Shown: positions 35,501-48,082 of the stretch, piece by piece
How positions within the stretch are numbered: position 1 is the stretch's first letter
Layout: the number at the start of each line of letters is the position of its first letter
Assembly: GCF_902148855.1 (NCBI RefSeq)
Contig: NC_043958.1
Span: 13,180,369 to 13,244,368, forward strand
Direction of reading: 5' to 3'
DNA: 64,000 nucleotides
Source of the DNA: Sphaeramia orbicularis
Lineage: Eukaryota > Chordata > Actinopteri > Kurtiformes > Apogonidae
Program-made: the position numbers and the translations under genes
Notes under the pieces: model-generated
The model's input: only the letters and a program-made list of their open reading frames with translations
Database searches by the model: none
Told to the model about the DNA's origin: nothing

Positions 35501-37243
35501 AAGCAGATACATACTGTCTAACTATAGTCCTAATCTATTTTACCATATTTTTCAAAATATTAGAAAACACATTTTGATTCTAACTTAGTTGTTTTTTGTT
35601 TTGTTTTTACAAACACCAGTATGGTTTAGTGTTAGGAGCATTTCATACACTTAATTGTGTTTTATTCAAAAAAACTGAGGAAATATGGACTTTTTTTTCA
35701 TCTGCCAGAAAAATATTACAAATGATGATAAATGATTAATTTAATTGTTGTGTTGAAACTACCTTTCCCACGTATTATACATACAACTTTTATTTATTTC
35801 AGTTACATACACATGATATTTCCCCATATTTGACTCAATAAGTTGATGTTTTCTGATCTTTCCCACAGTTAATTTCTTATACTTGTGTATTTTTTCCTGA
35901 ATATTACTTGTTTGCAAAGAATCATCTATTCAATCGATCCTCTATAAAAATAAATGTTTATTGAATCATTGTGTTTAAATATGCACACATTAGTGGTATG
36001 AGTCCCCTCATCCACACACCCCCTAAGCTACTGTTGCTCCCTTTAGGAGTCATCACAGCAAAACATCTGCTTCCATCTGACCCTGTCCCCTGCATATCCT
36101 CCTTCATCACATCCATAAATCTCCTCTATGGTCTTCCTCTTCCTTATAAAATCATATCCCCCAAATGATACTCTAAATTATACTGCACCTCTATGTAAAA
36201 TTGCAGACTGAAATATCACTCACCAAACTCTGCATGTGTGTAGTTTAACACTTCAAAATCCCAGTTTTTGTAGCTGGCAAATCCCTCATACATGTCAAAC
36301 ATTTCTCTGGTGAACTGCTGACAGATGTCGCCTGAAAAAACATAGGGTGTGAAACAACAAAGCACCCAGGGTATATTCCACATCTCAACAAGGTGGAGCT
36401 CTTTCACTTGCCTCCAGTTGTCCGTCCTGATACAACTTCCATCATAATATTGCTGGAGTCAAGAGGATCCACAGGCACAAGAGCTTTAATCAGCTGGAGA
36501 GAAGTATTTTACACTTAAAAACATTACCTGAACACCTCATCATATATTTGTACGTGTTTAGTGTACTTACATCTTTTCTTAGAGCTAAAATGCCCTTAGA
36601 GATCTCTGCTTCCTCCTCTTTCAATAATTGGTTCAACTGTTTGTCTTCATCTTTGGAACCAGCTGCACCTGCAGGTTAGCAAATAATTTTTGATCCAAAT
36701 GAATACAAACAGTCAAAAGCAGCATGACTTATGAACTGTGCCTATGAATAGTGAATGGGTCATAAATATTAACAATTATACTGCATTTAGATTTCCATGA
36801 TATCAACACAGATCTTATTCCTTTACAACCTGAAATAAACAAAGTCAAAGATGCTCACTATGTATAAGAGACAAGACTTCTTCAAGGTCTTTCAAGGCTT
36901 GTTCAATACTCTGATATATATTTGCCAGTGGCAGCAGCTTTGCATGTTTACTGATCATCACTTTTCTCTCTGAGTCGCTCAAACATGCATGCTGTAACTT
37001 CTCGCTGAGGTCAGTGTACTCCTCCATGTGCTGCTTTAGATACCTCCGGACCGACTCATTCTTGTACAAGTCTCCTAAATCACTGTGACACAGGCGTTTA
37101 GGTGATGTTGTAGTCCACTGTTGGGCTTGTGTAAGGTGTGCATATTTCACACTGGAGTGTCCTAAAAGTGTCCTCCATCCTCCCCCCTCGGTTCTTACTT
37201 TTCCGCAGAAAGCACACAGACGAAGCCAACGTTGGACGCGCAT
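32590..37243 (-). CDS. mtrf1: Mitochondrial peptide chain release factor 1
   Basis: Nine exons join in phase: 37243-36859, 36668-36571, 36493-36412, 36331-36224, 34844-34672, 34578-34461, 33875-33739, 33624-33526 and 32727-32590, giving 445 aa, the same length I recall for human MTRF1. An N-terminal extension with arginine and few acids looks like a mitochondrial import signal. The codon-recognition segment reads [17 protein letters not shown], the longer form typical of MTRF1 rather than MTRF1L (which has PKTEKQGR there). The catalytic GGQ is in [16 protein letters not shown], followed by [21 protein letters not shown]. Family members release peptides on the mitoribosome; MTRF1 is linked to the AGA/AGG stops. 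Intron 3 starts with GC rather than GT. Confidence 0.97.
33975..34455 (+). mobile_element. L2/CR1-like LINE 3' end in an mtrf1 intron
   Basis: On the plus strand it keeps the end of a reverse transcriptase ORF (SEHITPVLK, then [20 protein letters not shown], then [12 protein letters not shown]) with stops, then an AT-rich 3' UTR and the tail GCTATACAAATAAACTTGCC. It is antisense to mtrf1. Its 3' tip is only about 5-10 bases from the splice donor of exon 34461-34578. Confidence 0.85.
34860..34998 (-). mobile_element. TTAA-flanked MITE, short internally deleted copy
   Basis: A 139-bp reverse copy of the family at 48083 and 54359. It keeps GCACTGGGTCTTTATGGG at one end and the ACCTGTTGATCCACTAAT segment near the other, between TTAA sites. 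It sits about 15 bases upstream of the acceptor of mtrf1 exon 34672-34844. Confidence 0.8.
35000..36002. other. mtrf1 intron sequence
   Basis: AT-rich intron with a GTGGTGGTGGTG run near 35204. No element with clear ends is recognised. Confidence 0.35.
36003..36165. repeat. Fragment of a teleost interspersed repeat
   Basis: The sequence AGGAGTCATCACAGCAAAAC, CTTCCATCTGACCCTGTCCC and CTCCTCTATGGTCTTCCTCT resembles a repeat often seen in fish genomes. I cannot assign its class; both ends are eroded. Confidence 0.4.
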
Positions 37244-37625
37244 TTGGCTACATTTAAAGAGTCAAAAATATATTTACATGTGGGGTTTAACTGTCTGACC
37301 CAACTGTTTAAGAACATACTGCTACTGTGGCTAGCAGCAAGAACCGGAAGTAATTTAGAAAACAAGGTCGATTGGGATCGGAGCGGGGAACTCTGGGAAT
37401 CGTAGTTTTCATGAATAGGCTGTTGAGCTGAAAAGTACTTTAATAATTTGTCGAGCTATCGCTATGGGACAATAGTACTTAAAAACGAATGTAATATAAT
37501 AAATCAAATTAATAATGAATCAATTTATTAAAAAAAAATAATAATCAAGATATGAAAACAGACTCCACACTAGGCTACATTATTCAAATTTCCAACGTAC
37601 GCCTGTTTGTTTTAGTGCTAACAAA
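37244..37625. promoter_or_regulatory. Bidirectional promoter of mtrf1 and ccdc122
   Basis: The 382 bases between the two divergent start codons carry an ETS-type site (ACCGGAAGT, 37343-37351) and, on the minus strand, ACTACGATTCCCAGAGT (about 37391-37407), close to the ZNF143/Staf motif. Both are typical of TATA-less bidirectional housekeeping promoters. Confidence 0.75.
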
Positions 37626-39347
37626 ATGTCCGGACCCCGTGAAAATGGTAATAAGATAATTTAATAACCTACGACACAAATGTGTTAAATAACATTTACT
37701 GTGGTGTTAGCATTTTGCTATCAAAGGCATTTAATTTAAAAGCTGAGAAACAAGCTACAAGCTAGCCGTACCTACTTCTTGGCTATCAGTTTATGAATTA
37801 GAGGTTATTATAATGTGACTGGAAAAATTCAATATTCTAACAACTTTGACACGGCTTTATAATGTGCTTCTCAGGAATACAGGAGGATCCAGATTTTACT
37901 TTATCTAAGGCAGTGGAGGATGTCAGTCAGCACAGCCATGCACAGACTGAGGCCCTGAAGCAGAAACAGAAGACACTGAAGTCCCTGCAGGTTTTACTCT
38001 TCATTTACAAACTTAAGATTACATTTACTATGTCAGTTACATATGATCTCTTTATTATGTAGTTATATTTTAAATAAATACATATAAATACTTAAATACC
38101 TGTTGTTTTTCACTCAAAGTACAATACATGACTAATAAAAGACCTATTGTTGTCTTGATAAAACAAAAAAGAAGTAATTTACTGTGCCTTTATCAGAGAC
38201 AAATATTATTGTCAGATACCTGTGTGTTTCAAAAATACATTTTAGGAAGATACACACTGTTTTGTTTGGAACTTTCATTCACACCTCCACAGACAACTCT
38301 GTCAGGCATTGAGGAGAAATGTAAGAGTGCAGTGGTGGCCCTGAGAGCTCAAATGAGGGAGCGACTCATACTGGAGGATGATATGGAGAACCTAGAACAA
38401 CACAGACAAGTCCTCTTTGCTCGCTGCACATCCATCACTATGGAAATCACAGATGTCCAGAGTTGTATAAGGGAGGAGGTGGAGAAGGTGTCCAAGGCAC
38501 AGGCAGGGTACAACACTTACCGAAAAAAGATGGAGGGTCATAGAGCTGCTGTTTTCCATGTAGCCAATCAGACAAAGGCCCACAAAGAGCTGGAGGAGAA
38601 GAGAGTGATGGTCATGATGTTGACACAGGAGAAAGAGGAACTAAAGAGGGATTTGGAGAACCCCAATGGAAACTCTGTGCAAATGGAAAAGGTGGAAGAG
38701 CTGACTGAATTTTATATCTCAAGTTATTTTTTTGGTAGTTACTTCCTCTCAATGACCAATTTCCCCCCTCAATTTTGTTGTTGTTCTTTATTTTTATCTC
38801 TAGGAAGAAACTAATGCTTTGAAGGAGGAGATTTCAGTCATGAATAAGATTATGGCACAAAAGAGAGAGCAATTGCGGAAGGAGTCTGAGAGTCATATCC
38901 AGTTTAAGAGGGAAATAGAGGTATGCAGAGATGCCTGGATATGTTAGCCTTTTTGCCTATTTTTTATTTCTAATGTAGGGACCTCTCATCTGCTGCAGAT
39001 CCAGCAAAGGCGTTTTGAAGCCATTGGAAAGCGTCTCCGCTGCCAGCTAAGCAAGGCTCATGCTGTCCACAGGTAACAAGTGCACCTGTGATGATGCCCT
39101 TTGCCACTGTACTGTATACAATCATGAAGTGCTCATGTATATTTATGAGCAAGACAAAGGCATTCATGGTTTCCTGGTCTAGTTCATATGCTGTAAATTA
39201 ACTGCAGGCTCTTGGTAATCAAATTACTAATGTGTGTCTGCTTTACTCAGGCAAATGACTGCAGATATCTACCACATGGAAAGACAGATAGCTGAGCTGA
39301 AGAGGCAGCTGGAGTCGTCACAGGGCCCTGTGGTCAGTGGTCATTAA
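37626..39347 (+). CDS. ccdc122: Coiled-coil domain-containing protein 122
   Basis: Six exons join in phase: 37626-37647, 37875-37990, 38293-38691, 38804-38920, 38999-39072 and 39251-39347, giving 274 aa (human CCDC122 about 273). Nearly the whole protein is heptad-rich and charged, with long predicted coiled coils from about residue 45 (TTLSGIEEKCKSAVVALRAQ) to the end (ERQIAELKRQLESS). There is no signal peptide or membrane segment. The molecular role of the family is not established. The donor after exon 3 (AAGgtggaa) is weak but gives the only in-phase join. The name rests on length, coiled-coil pattern and synteny with tsc22d1 and mtrf1. The poly(A) signal overlaps the stop codon. Confidence 0.85.
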
Positions 39348-39352
39348 ATAAA
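39347..39352 (+). terminator. ccdc122: Polyadenylation signal overlapping the ccdc122 stop
   Basis: AATAAA begins on the last base of the TAA stop codon. If used, the 3' UTR would be only about 15-30 bases. Confidence 0.55.
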
Positions 39353-42300
39353 GCCTTTCTTATTTGTAGTGCTTTCTTGTGTCGATGTAACCTTGTGTGT
39401 TTGATGAAAATCTTTGTTGGTTGAAAGTAGTCTGTTTTTTGGGAAGATTATAGACTCTCAAACTAGACATTAGGGGGCAGCAGTGTCAACTAAATATCCA
39501 TGTATGTTCAACTCATGCTTTACAGTATTCTCCACCAGACCTTTATACATCAGTTTGATATCACTTATCAGCCAACCTATTTTCATGAACTGTTTTGTCA
39601 GAATGAAAGTGAAAATATTAAAGTACTTCTCTGTTATCACATGATTGTCTTTCTTTTATTGCTGCACAGTGTGTAAAAGTGTTTTGCTCTCATGCAGCCC
39701 ATTTTAGGAAATATTTTGTGGCAACACCAGCTGAGCGTGGGATGGGATTTTAGGTCGGGTGGTGTCAGGGCATGGCTGGTCCATTTGGTGTCTACAATAG
39801 TGACCCACCCAGAACAAAAGGCAAGTGTCCACTCTAACTGTCAGGGAGATGCTGTTGTTTTGGTACATGCTGTTCCAACTTCTGCTTCACTGGGTCAGTT
39901 GATGGTCTGTGAGATGACACTTCCACTGACGGCTAACAAGGGTGCAACTGTGCTACTTCATCCATAACTCTAAACTAATTAATCAACAAAACTGCCATTT
40001 CAAAGCAATTTCATCGGTCTCTGACAAGGGTATATATCGTGATATCAAATGTATTGAGTAGATTCTCATATTCTTCATGCCTGAGTTGTGCTTTGTTTGG
40101 CTATATGTTTCCTTGCGTGACTGGAACAGCTATGTAAAACCAAGAAGGTAATGCACATGCACAGATTGGCAAAAGACATATACAGAGATATTTTAAAGGC
40201 ATGGATTTTGAAGGAGTAATAATTAAATTCTAGTATAATCATATTTCTGAAATCACCAGCAGTCAGTGCACTGAGCCATTATGCCTACAGCTTACATTTA
40301 CAATTAGGGTCAAACTAAAGGACAACGTTTGATGAATTGCCGAGATATTGGGACTGTTTTCATCAGCCGTTCAACCACAAATATAGTTTAGTAGGCCATT
40401 TTCTTAAATGTGCACCAGGGGAGCCCAGCCAGCCTTTCTGGACAACTGTTGTATTGCAGTTCTTTGCTGAATGACCTCAATAGCTTGTTCCCAGTCTGAC
40501 AGGCCTCTGCCCTGTCCTAGTAATGCTGGACAGGTCAACTGAGCACATCAAAACAGTATAAACACAACATGTTACACTAAAGAATATTTTAGAATAAGAA
40601 GTTCAGCACACATAGAGTCACGCTTTGCTGTATGAAGTATGACTCAGTCCAATCTCAGCCACAGTGTGACCTTTTAGCGCTGCAATTTCTTAACATCAAA
40701 TCTCATCTCATGGATGAAAATAGCATCTTGGTATGTAGTAGTGGGGAGCTCTTAAATGAAACTCTGTGTGCAGCTTTTGTTTTGACCTCAGTAGTTATGC
40801 ATTGTCAAGCTCAGTATGTTGCACTTACATAACTAGGGTTTTCCATTCTTTAGAGCAGTTCCTTGCAGAGAGTCCTTTGTATGAAACTCTTAATATAAAT
40901 GCCTTCCATATTATTCCAGTCCAAGCTAATTAAGCCTTGCTGCTTATGGAATGATTTTAGCACCAGTCTTCTACCACATGCTGCCTTTATTTATTTGGCT
41001 GACACATTTGTGTGCTTCTCTTTGGCATCAGTTGCTGTTTAAAAATACACTTGGCGGCTGAAATGATGGAAATAAAAAGTGGGGTGTGGTTATTTTTAAG
41101 CCACCAGAAACTAAAAACAAAAAACATGAACTGATAAACATATGTTGGAGAATTCTTTTTCCTGCAAAACACAAAACGTTTTTAAAGTTTTATATCTCTG
41201 AGATGGTATTTTTTTTTTTACAACAAAAGGATGACTACTTGATATTCTCATCTTGAAAGGAGATTTATAAGTAGTGTCAGAACATTATGACCTGTGTTTT
41301 CTGATTTTTAAGACTAATCACGCTGCTGCAGTTGCACTTTGTTAATATTCTTTATCAGCTTGGGACTTGTCTCACTCCAGGAATCGCTCTCACCTCACAT
41401 TGGCCTTCCTCTACATAAATGTGCCAATGCAACAAACCTGCCAAGATTTGAGTTGTACTGCAGAAGCGCTGTGCTCATTTGTTTCTCTGTGCAACTGCTT
41501 CACTCGATGCAGTATGCCGTTTGTAGCTCTATGTAACAATTGCAGCTAGAGACAAAACAGAGGAAGTGAGCAAAGAAAAGGTACAAAATTGCCGGTCAGT
41601 ATAGAGACAGTAGACTTTCAGTTCTCATTTTGTGTAATAATTTGTCAGACCACTCTACTTAGGCTCTGTCACTGCAACATTACCATTATTTTCTAAGTGT
41701 CTGACCTGAACAGCCTTGGTATCAAATAGTAGAAGAGGTGATGAAATGAGCATCTTCTCTGTATGCAGACTTCTTCTTCTTCCTTCTGCTAACAACATTA
41801 CGTAGGGCCTAATTCAGTTTGCTGAAGATGTCAAGCTTTAAATCATTAAAGGAACTAAACATGCTGCAGGAGCTGAACTGAGCATGACAAGCTCTGAATG
41901 CAGTCTGGTCTAAGCCGGTATTTGCTCTCTTCGCACCTCCTATTAACATGCACTTCATCCTGTGCGTGATTGAGTATGTCTGACTGCCACATTTTAGCTC
42001 TTTGCACCTCATCTGGCTCACTTCCAGTGTGTACTGCAGCGAGGCAAAGGCAGCTGACCTGAAGTGTATGAGAAATCGTTATGTGCATGCCTTGAATGCT
42101 GGGTTGTGTGTAGTAAATACCTGAATACCTGAACTGTTACTACTGTAGGCTGTGTTGTATCTGCTGCAGAGTTTGACTGAGTGGCAGGCTCTGCAGAACG
42201 CTGTAGAACTGTAAAAAATAAAATAAAATAAAGACATGGGTGCTTGTTGATTTTGCTGGTTGTGTGGGTGTGTATGCTATCTAAGACGGATGAAAATTGC

Positions 42301-45300
42301 ATTTGGGGATAGTTTTACCTTTAATGTGTTCTTGCGTGTATTGGCACCGCCTAATATCTGATTACCACATCCTATCTTTGTAATTTTATCTCACCTACAC
42401 ATTAAGTTTGTATGTGAGAGTGCTTGTGCAAGAGTGTGCAGGTGCATTCTGGGTTGTTATCTTTAACTGATCTGAAAAGTTTTTGAGAACAAGCAGAGAA
42501 ACTCCATTCACAGTGCTGTCATTCATCAGCATAGGAGTGAACACATCACATCTATTAACTATAGATGTCTATCATCTGCCGTCGCTACCTGCTGACTTTT
42601 TAAAAGACATGCTCTGTGTGCCAGTGTGTGTCAGGCTTCACAGTGAAATATGCCTGAAGCCTGTTCCAAAAACCACTTATCTGGAAAATGTTCCCATGGA
42701 AAAACATAACAAAGTTATCCTGGACAGCTCATAACACTGCTTCTCAAACAGGACAATGTACACAGTAGTTCAAATATTATTTATACCTCATTAGTCAGAC
42801 ATAATCACTACTATACATAACAAAATCATTTTTTTATGTTTCAGGATTGTAATCTATTATAACATCTGCTGCAGTGCACAGCTCTTCTATATTTGATTTT
42901 TGATCCTTTTTCAGGAAAAGTAAGAACTTTTTGTGCTCTTAAGTAGTCATTAACCATTTTAGCAGTTTATTACAACCAGTAAAATCACAATGTAAGTGTT
43001 CCATCCTGCAAAACACCTGCTAAATCATTCAGAATCAAAAAGGGAATATTGGCCGAACAGTTTTGTGCATTGTTAAAAATGGATCACATTTCTAATACTG
43101 TCTGTCCCTTTCACATGCCTCCCTCCCTGTCTAGTATCTGGTGAACAGCATGCCACATTTCACCTTAGCTGATCCGACTGGTGCATAAACAGACCATGCC
43201 ACAGTTTTCCTCTGTGACATCAGCGGTGTAAAGGTGAGGTGAGATTTCTCAGAACAGGAGTAAATGTGTCCCAGGTGACCTGCCTTAGTTCAGGGTTATC
43301 TCCCTGAGCTCCTTGTTGTTACACAGACTCACAACTCAGGAGACAACAATAGATTTGTTTATCTTCAACTTTGTTTCAATGGATGAACAAAATAATTCCC
43401 AGGGAAACCTTTATTGCCACTGGTAATTGTTAAACCACGTCTATAAGAAGCTTAGTGCCCTATAGACCCTCCAGGCAAAAGCTTAGTCAAGTAGAGTGTG
43501 GATTTACCTCTGGAGACCTGACAGACTCAGTTTGCCTTCTTTTGTTTGTACAAGTAATTATTGTCTCTGTAAACTGATCCAGACAACTTAAGAAGTATCT
43601 GTTTGACAAAGAATGAGGCGGGTCACTGATCTGTTTCGGTACACTGGAAATAAGTGTGTACTTTGTGTGTGGCTAACCAAATTAAAAAAGAAGTGAGGAG
43701 GGGATACCCCTTAGAAGGTGGGGGTGAGCACTCAGGAGAACCCACCATGACTCTGCTGGCCTCTAATTACTCCCATCGGTCCTTGTTAGACTAAACAACA
43801 GGCTCACCCGTTCACCACCATAACCTGCTGACATTTACACCTTTAAACATCCTGCCTGATTTTGCTGATGCTTCTATTTGGTCCAAAAAAAAATTCTGCT
43901 AATTTGTGTCATATGCTTCAATGTGAGGAAACATTGATGATTAAACTTTTCTTCTCAGTTCTTTTAAATACAACAAGTGCTCTGTGTGAGTCAGAAGACC
44001 TTTTAGTCTGGGTTTCTACTTCCCTTTAGAGCTTTGTCCTCCTCTTGGCATCATAAACTGAAACCAGGTAAAGGTGTTCAGAGCTGCTTTGGGGCGTGGT
44101 TGTGCTTCTGTCTGAGGATTGTTTTCGTGCAGACACGAAACACTCCAAAGGTCATTGTGAGTTTGTTTCAGGAATGTGGGATGAAGGAATTTTAGACTAT
44201 GACGTGGCTAAAAGGTCTGGGTGAACTCTCAAACAAAAATAGATTGATAATAAATGAAACCTTCAACCCACAAAGACTGTAATGGAGCCCCACCCTGCTA
44301 TGTACCTGAGCAACGCAAACAAAAACAGACACACACATACTGGTATCCACGGCACACGAGTGGAAAAGAGAGATACATGTTATGGCACATTATGAAAAAA
44401 AAAAACAAAACTTGTGGGTGGTATGTCCATATTGTGCTTTAATACAACCACTTTCCTCCACATAGTGAAAAATTGTGACTTTAATCATTTTTACATACAC
44501 CAGAACACACATTATCATACATAAACATATAAACTCCACAGTATATTATGTATCCGGCTCCCCTGTCATTTGGAGGCGTGCAGAGTCAGTTCCTCCCACC
44601 CACCACCGAGTCATCTTTGTAAATGCTGCTCAGCGTTGTGTCATCTTTCAGCACGAGCTCCTGCTGGAGCAAAATATTTGCCTCATCTGTCCACCCTGTA
44701 TGATTCACTGCACGGTACACTTTGTATGTTTGATAGGCAAATACGCACATTTGAAACATAAATTCACCCCCTTCTCTTGGTAAACGTTCTCATTACTCCT
44801 GATGACTCCGGAGCTCACTGCAGTAGGTATATTGAACACTGGGTTGTGTAATGTTAGCAGAAGTCCCAGATGCTTGACTCTGTACATTAAATATGTATTA
44901 CAGCTGTTCTCTTCTCCTCCTACACTGAGCAGAGCATGTTTGTCTTTGCTAAAGTGATCAGATTGGGTAGGAGTATATCAAGAAAAATCAACACTGGCGT
45001 ATTATGCTGTATATGGAAATTTTACTGGATGTTTACATTATACATGGACTGTTTTCTGATATGATTCGACAGAGGTAATAGAAAGAGAAAGGGAAAACTC
45101 TGTTGCCAGGCCACCCTTTCTTTTAATAAAATGTCCTAAAAATTAGAACTGAACTAATACTAGCCTAGTATCTGATCATAAATGCATGTAGCCCCAGCTG
45201 CTTCCCTCCTTATAAACAGTATAGTAAATATACAGTTCAAACTAGGACACTACAGCATGTCATATGTATGTATGCTAGACCGTAAAATCTGGCCTCCCTT

Positions 45301-48082
45301 CTTATAAAAAAACTGCAGCACTCAAGATGAACACACTGATTTTATTCCACAGCCAGAAAGTAGGACAGCAAGGGGGAGCAGCAGGGAGTCCCAGGTCATT
45401 CATTACGTCAGAAGAACAAGTGTGCGTGCAATTGTGAAGAGGGGGGGCTTGCCTTAGCTTGTTTCCTTTAAGTAGACTAATTGCAGACGGATCTGTGGCA
45501 CATGAAGTTATGAATTAAACCAAAAAGGAAGTAGTGGTTAGCAGGAAGAGAACCTCTAATATTGTTCCTCTAGTGCTTGTCTTCTTTGTCCTCTTCTTCT
45601 TTTTACCCTCACATAAAGGGGTGGAAAAGCCCTGTTCTGTCTCTGAACATACTGTTCCCTATTTACTTCCCCTCACACAGACACAGAAACCACAGCTGCA
45701 GTTTTATCACTCCACAGCGATTTTTTTTTTTACATGGCATTGAACATCGGCAGTAAACCTAAACCCTTCTCTTTATATGCTCTATACTGCTTAAACTGTA
45801 AAGAAAAAAATGTCATCTTGCATAACCTTTTATGTAAGTTGCTTTTTTTTTTTTTTGCTCTTTTGCTACTTCACATACAGTTGTCATCTGTGTAGCCTCT
45901 GCTCAAATACTAGACACACTGAAAACCACATTCAAGTTTTGTTTGTTTGAGAGAATGCTCCAACCATCCAAAATATTCACAATGATGCACAAATAAACCA
46001 CAAACAAATCCACAAAAATAAAATTATGATTAATTCTTGGTAGGTTTCAATCAAAATTTGTGCCACAGACTGATGATAAAACTGTCCCGTTCATATTAAA
46101 AGACTCTTCTAAAATCAGCCACACATGATGATAAAAAGCTTAGTTTTTATGTATCATGTAGCAGTTTGTAAAGTCTGTAAATATCGGTTACATGTTAGAC
46201 ATCTGTGTTGCTACAGGCAACAAAAACTATCAACAAAGGAGAGACAAATCTGTAAAAACTAGACTTAACATTGACTGTGAATTTCCAGTTTCGTTTAAAG
46301 AGGCTGAAATAAACCACAACATGCAAACAAACCTTTTTCAACTCTTGCATGTGAAGAGGCTTCTTGTTTACCGCTCAGAACTATACACCAGGTGTGTGTG
46401 GGAGTGTTTAGACACCAATATTTGCCTTTGTCCTACTGCAGAGCATCAGTGGTCTGAATGACTGCAGGCCCCTCAAACCACTCACTTCCCCAAATTTGCA
46501 TTAAAAGGAAAAAAAAAAACAAGCATTGCAAGCTACACTAGAAGAAAATAAATAACAAGCTCATATTCAGGTTTTTCACTGTGCTGGAGTTCATTGTTCA
46601 CTGCTTCATGCCCTCAGGAAACAATAACATGCCGCATTAGAATCTTCACTGTCACCGTCTACTTATGCAGGGTGTCTTTATGACGCCAAGTTGGGTTTGA
46701 GAAATTTGACACAGATCCAAAAAGAAGAAGGAACAAACCTGATATGTGCTGCTTTTGTTGTTTTAAACACTTGAGATTTTACACATGCTGCCCACACTCT
46801 GCTGCATCGTGACTGAGATGCTGAAACACTGACCCTTCTTCTGCTTTTGTTTGCCGTCGCTCAGTGCTTCTTCTATAGCCGGTGTGCGTGTGTGTTCGTG
46901 AGCATCAATTCCCACATTTCTAGAGTTACCAATACAGATGTGAGCATTCGACAGAGACCACAAATCACTTACTGAGAACATTTTAACGTGAGTTGTAATA
47001 AAATCACACAAACAACCATGTCCTGTGTAGAAGAGACAATGTGTTAATTATATTAAACTATTTGAGCAGGAAAGTGATGACAGACATGCTTCTTGTTTAA
47101 GTTGTAAGGTATAATTATGTGCTAATAAATCAAAACATTCAATATGTCTGCCAGAAAAGCATTAAATGGAAATAGAAAATGAAGTTGTATCTCATTATCA
47201 GTCATAAAATGAGCTATTAGTCCTAGGAGTGTGTACTCTGTTGCTGCTCTGATATATTTATTTCTAAAAAAGGAAAAACTGCAGCATTAAGGGATTAAAG
47301 GTTTCATTTTTTGGCAGCAGTTTTGATTGCATGTCATACTCGCATTCAACTGAAACTGTAGTAAAAAAAGTAAAAATTACATTTAAAAAAAAGTATAAAT
47401 TCAAGCATAGCGTTCTTATATACAGAACAAAGTGCAGTACATTTGTGCCATATGCATATTCTGCAGGCTTTTTGTGTGCCAAGCCTGGATACTTAATGCA
47501 TATTTAATACTCTCTGCACCTGTTCTCTAAGGATTGATTAGGACATTATGTACTGTACGGCTCCGCTGATGGGACTGTTCAAAACAATGCAAAGACCAGA
47601 AAAGCTGTGTGTGAAAAGGAGATGGGCGGCCGCATTCTGATGCATGTAGTGTGTACATGCCAATCGACTCAATATGAACAGACTGTGCTAGAACACACTG
47701 TGCTTCACAAAGCCGAAAACCCCTCAGCTAAAGAGAGAAGAGGAGGAGGAGCAGGGGTTTGGGTCACCACTGGGTGGTGTGACCTAAATATGAACCCTGT
47801 GTGCCACATACATGTATATCATGTACAGTGTATATGTACAAGCTTTTGTGTGTGCCATTGTGATGAGAAAAGATACTGTATTACTAAAAATACTGAGGTA
47901 GTATCTAATAACCTTCTGAAAATAATGCAACAACATCTCAACATTGTGGTATCATATCTCAAATAACAAATAAATACCATAATATCTCAAGGGACTAAGC
48001 ACTAGGAATCTTAAAATACTTAGTATCTCATTATTTTCAGATACTAAATCAACATTTTCATGTACTTTTTTAAAACCTTTAT
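39353..48082. other. Gene-poor spacer between ccdc122 and tsc22d1, first part
   Basis: No exon chain, RNA gene or clear transposon is recognised in 8.7 kb. Short homopolymers and AT-rich stretches occur throughout. Some of it could be regulatory DNA for tsc22d1, but I cannot show this. Confidence 0.4.

Noticed and set aside
38128-38292. Upstream extension of the long ccdc122 open frame
   Set aside because: It is intron: an acceptor (CCTCCACAG) at 38292 joins in phase to exon 37875-37990, and the extension has no coiled-coil character.
39692-39967. 91-codon plus-strand open frame just downstream of ccdc122
   Set aside because: No family motif is recognisable, no splice partner is evident, and open frames of this length are expected by chance here.
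47607-47966. 119-codon plus-strand open frame in the gene-poor spacer
   Set aside because: Low-complexity, cysteine/histidine-rich translation without domain signs; it looks like chance.
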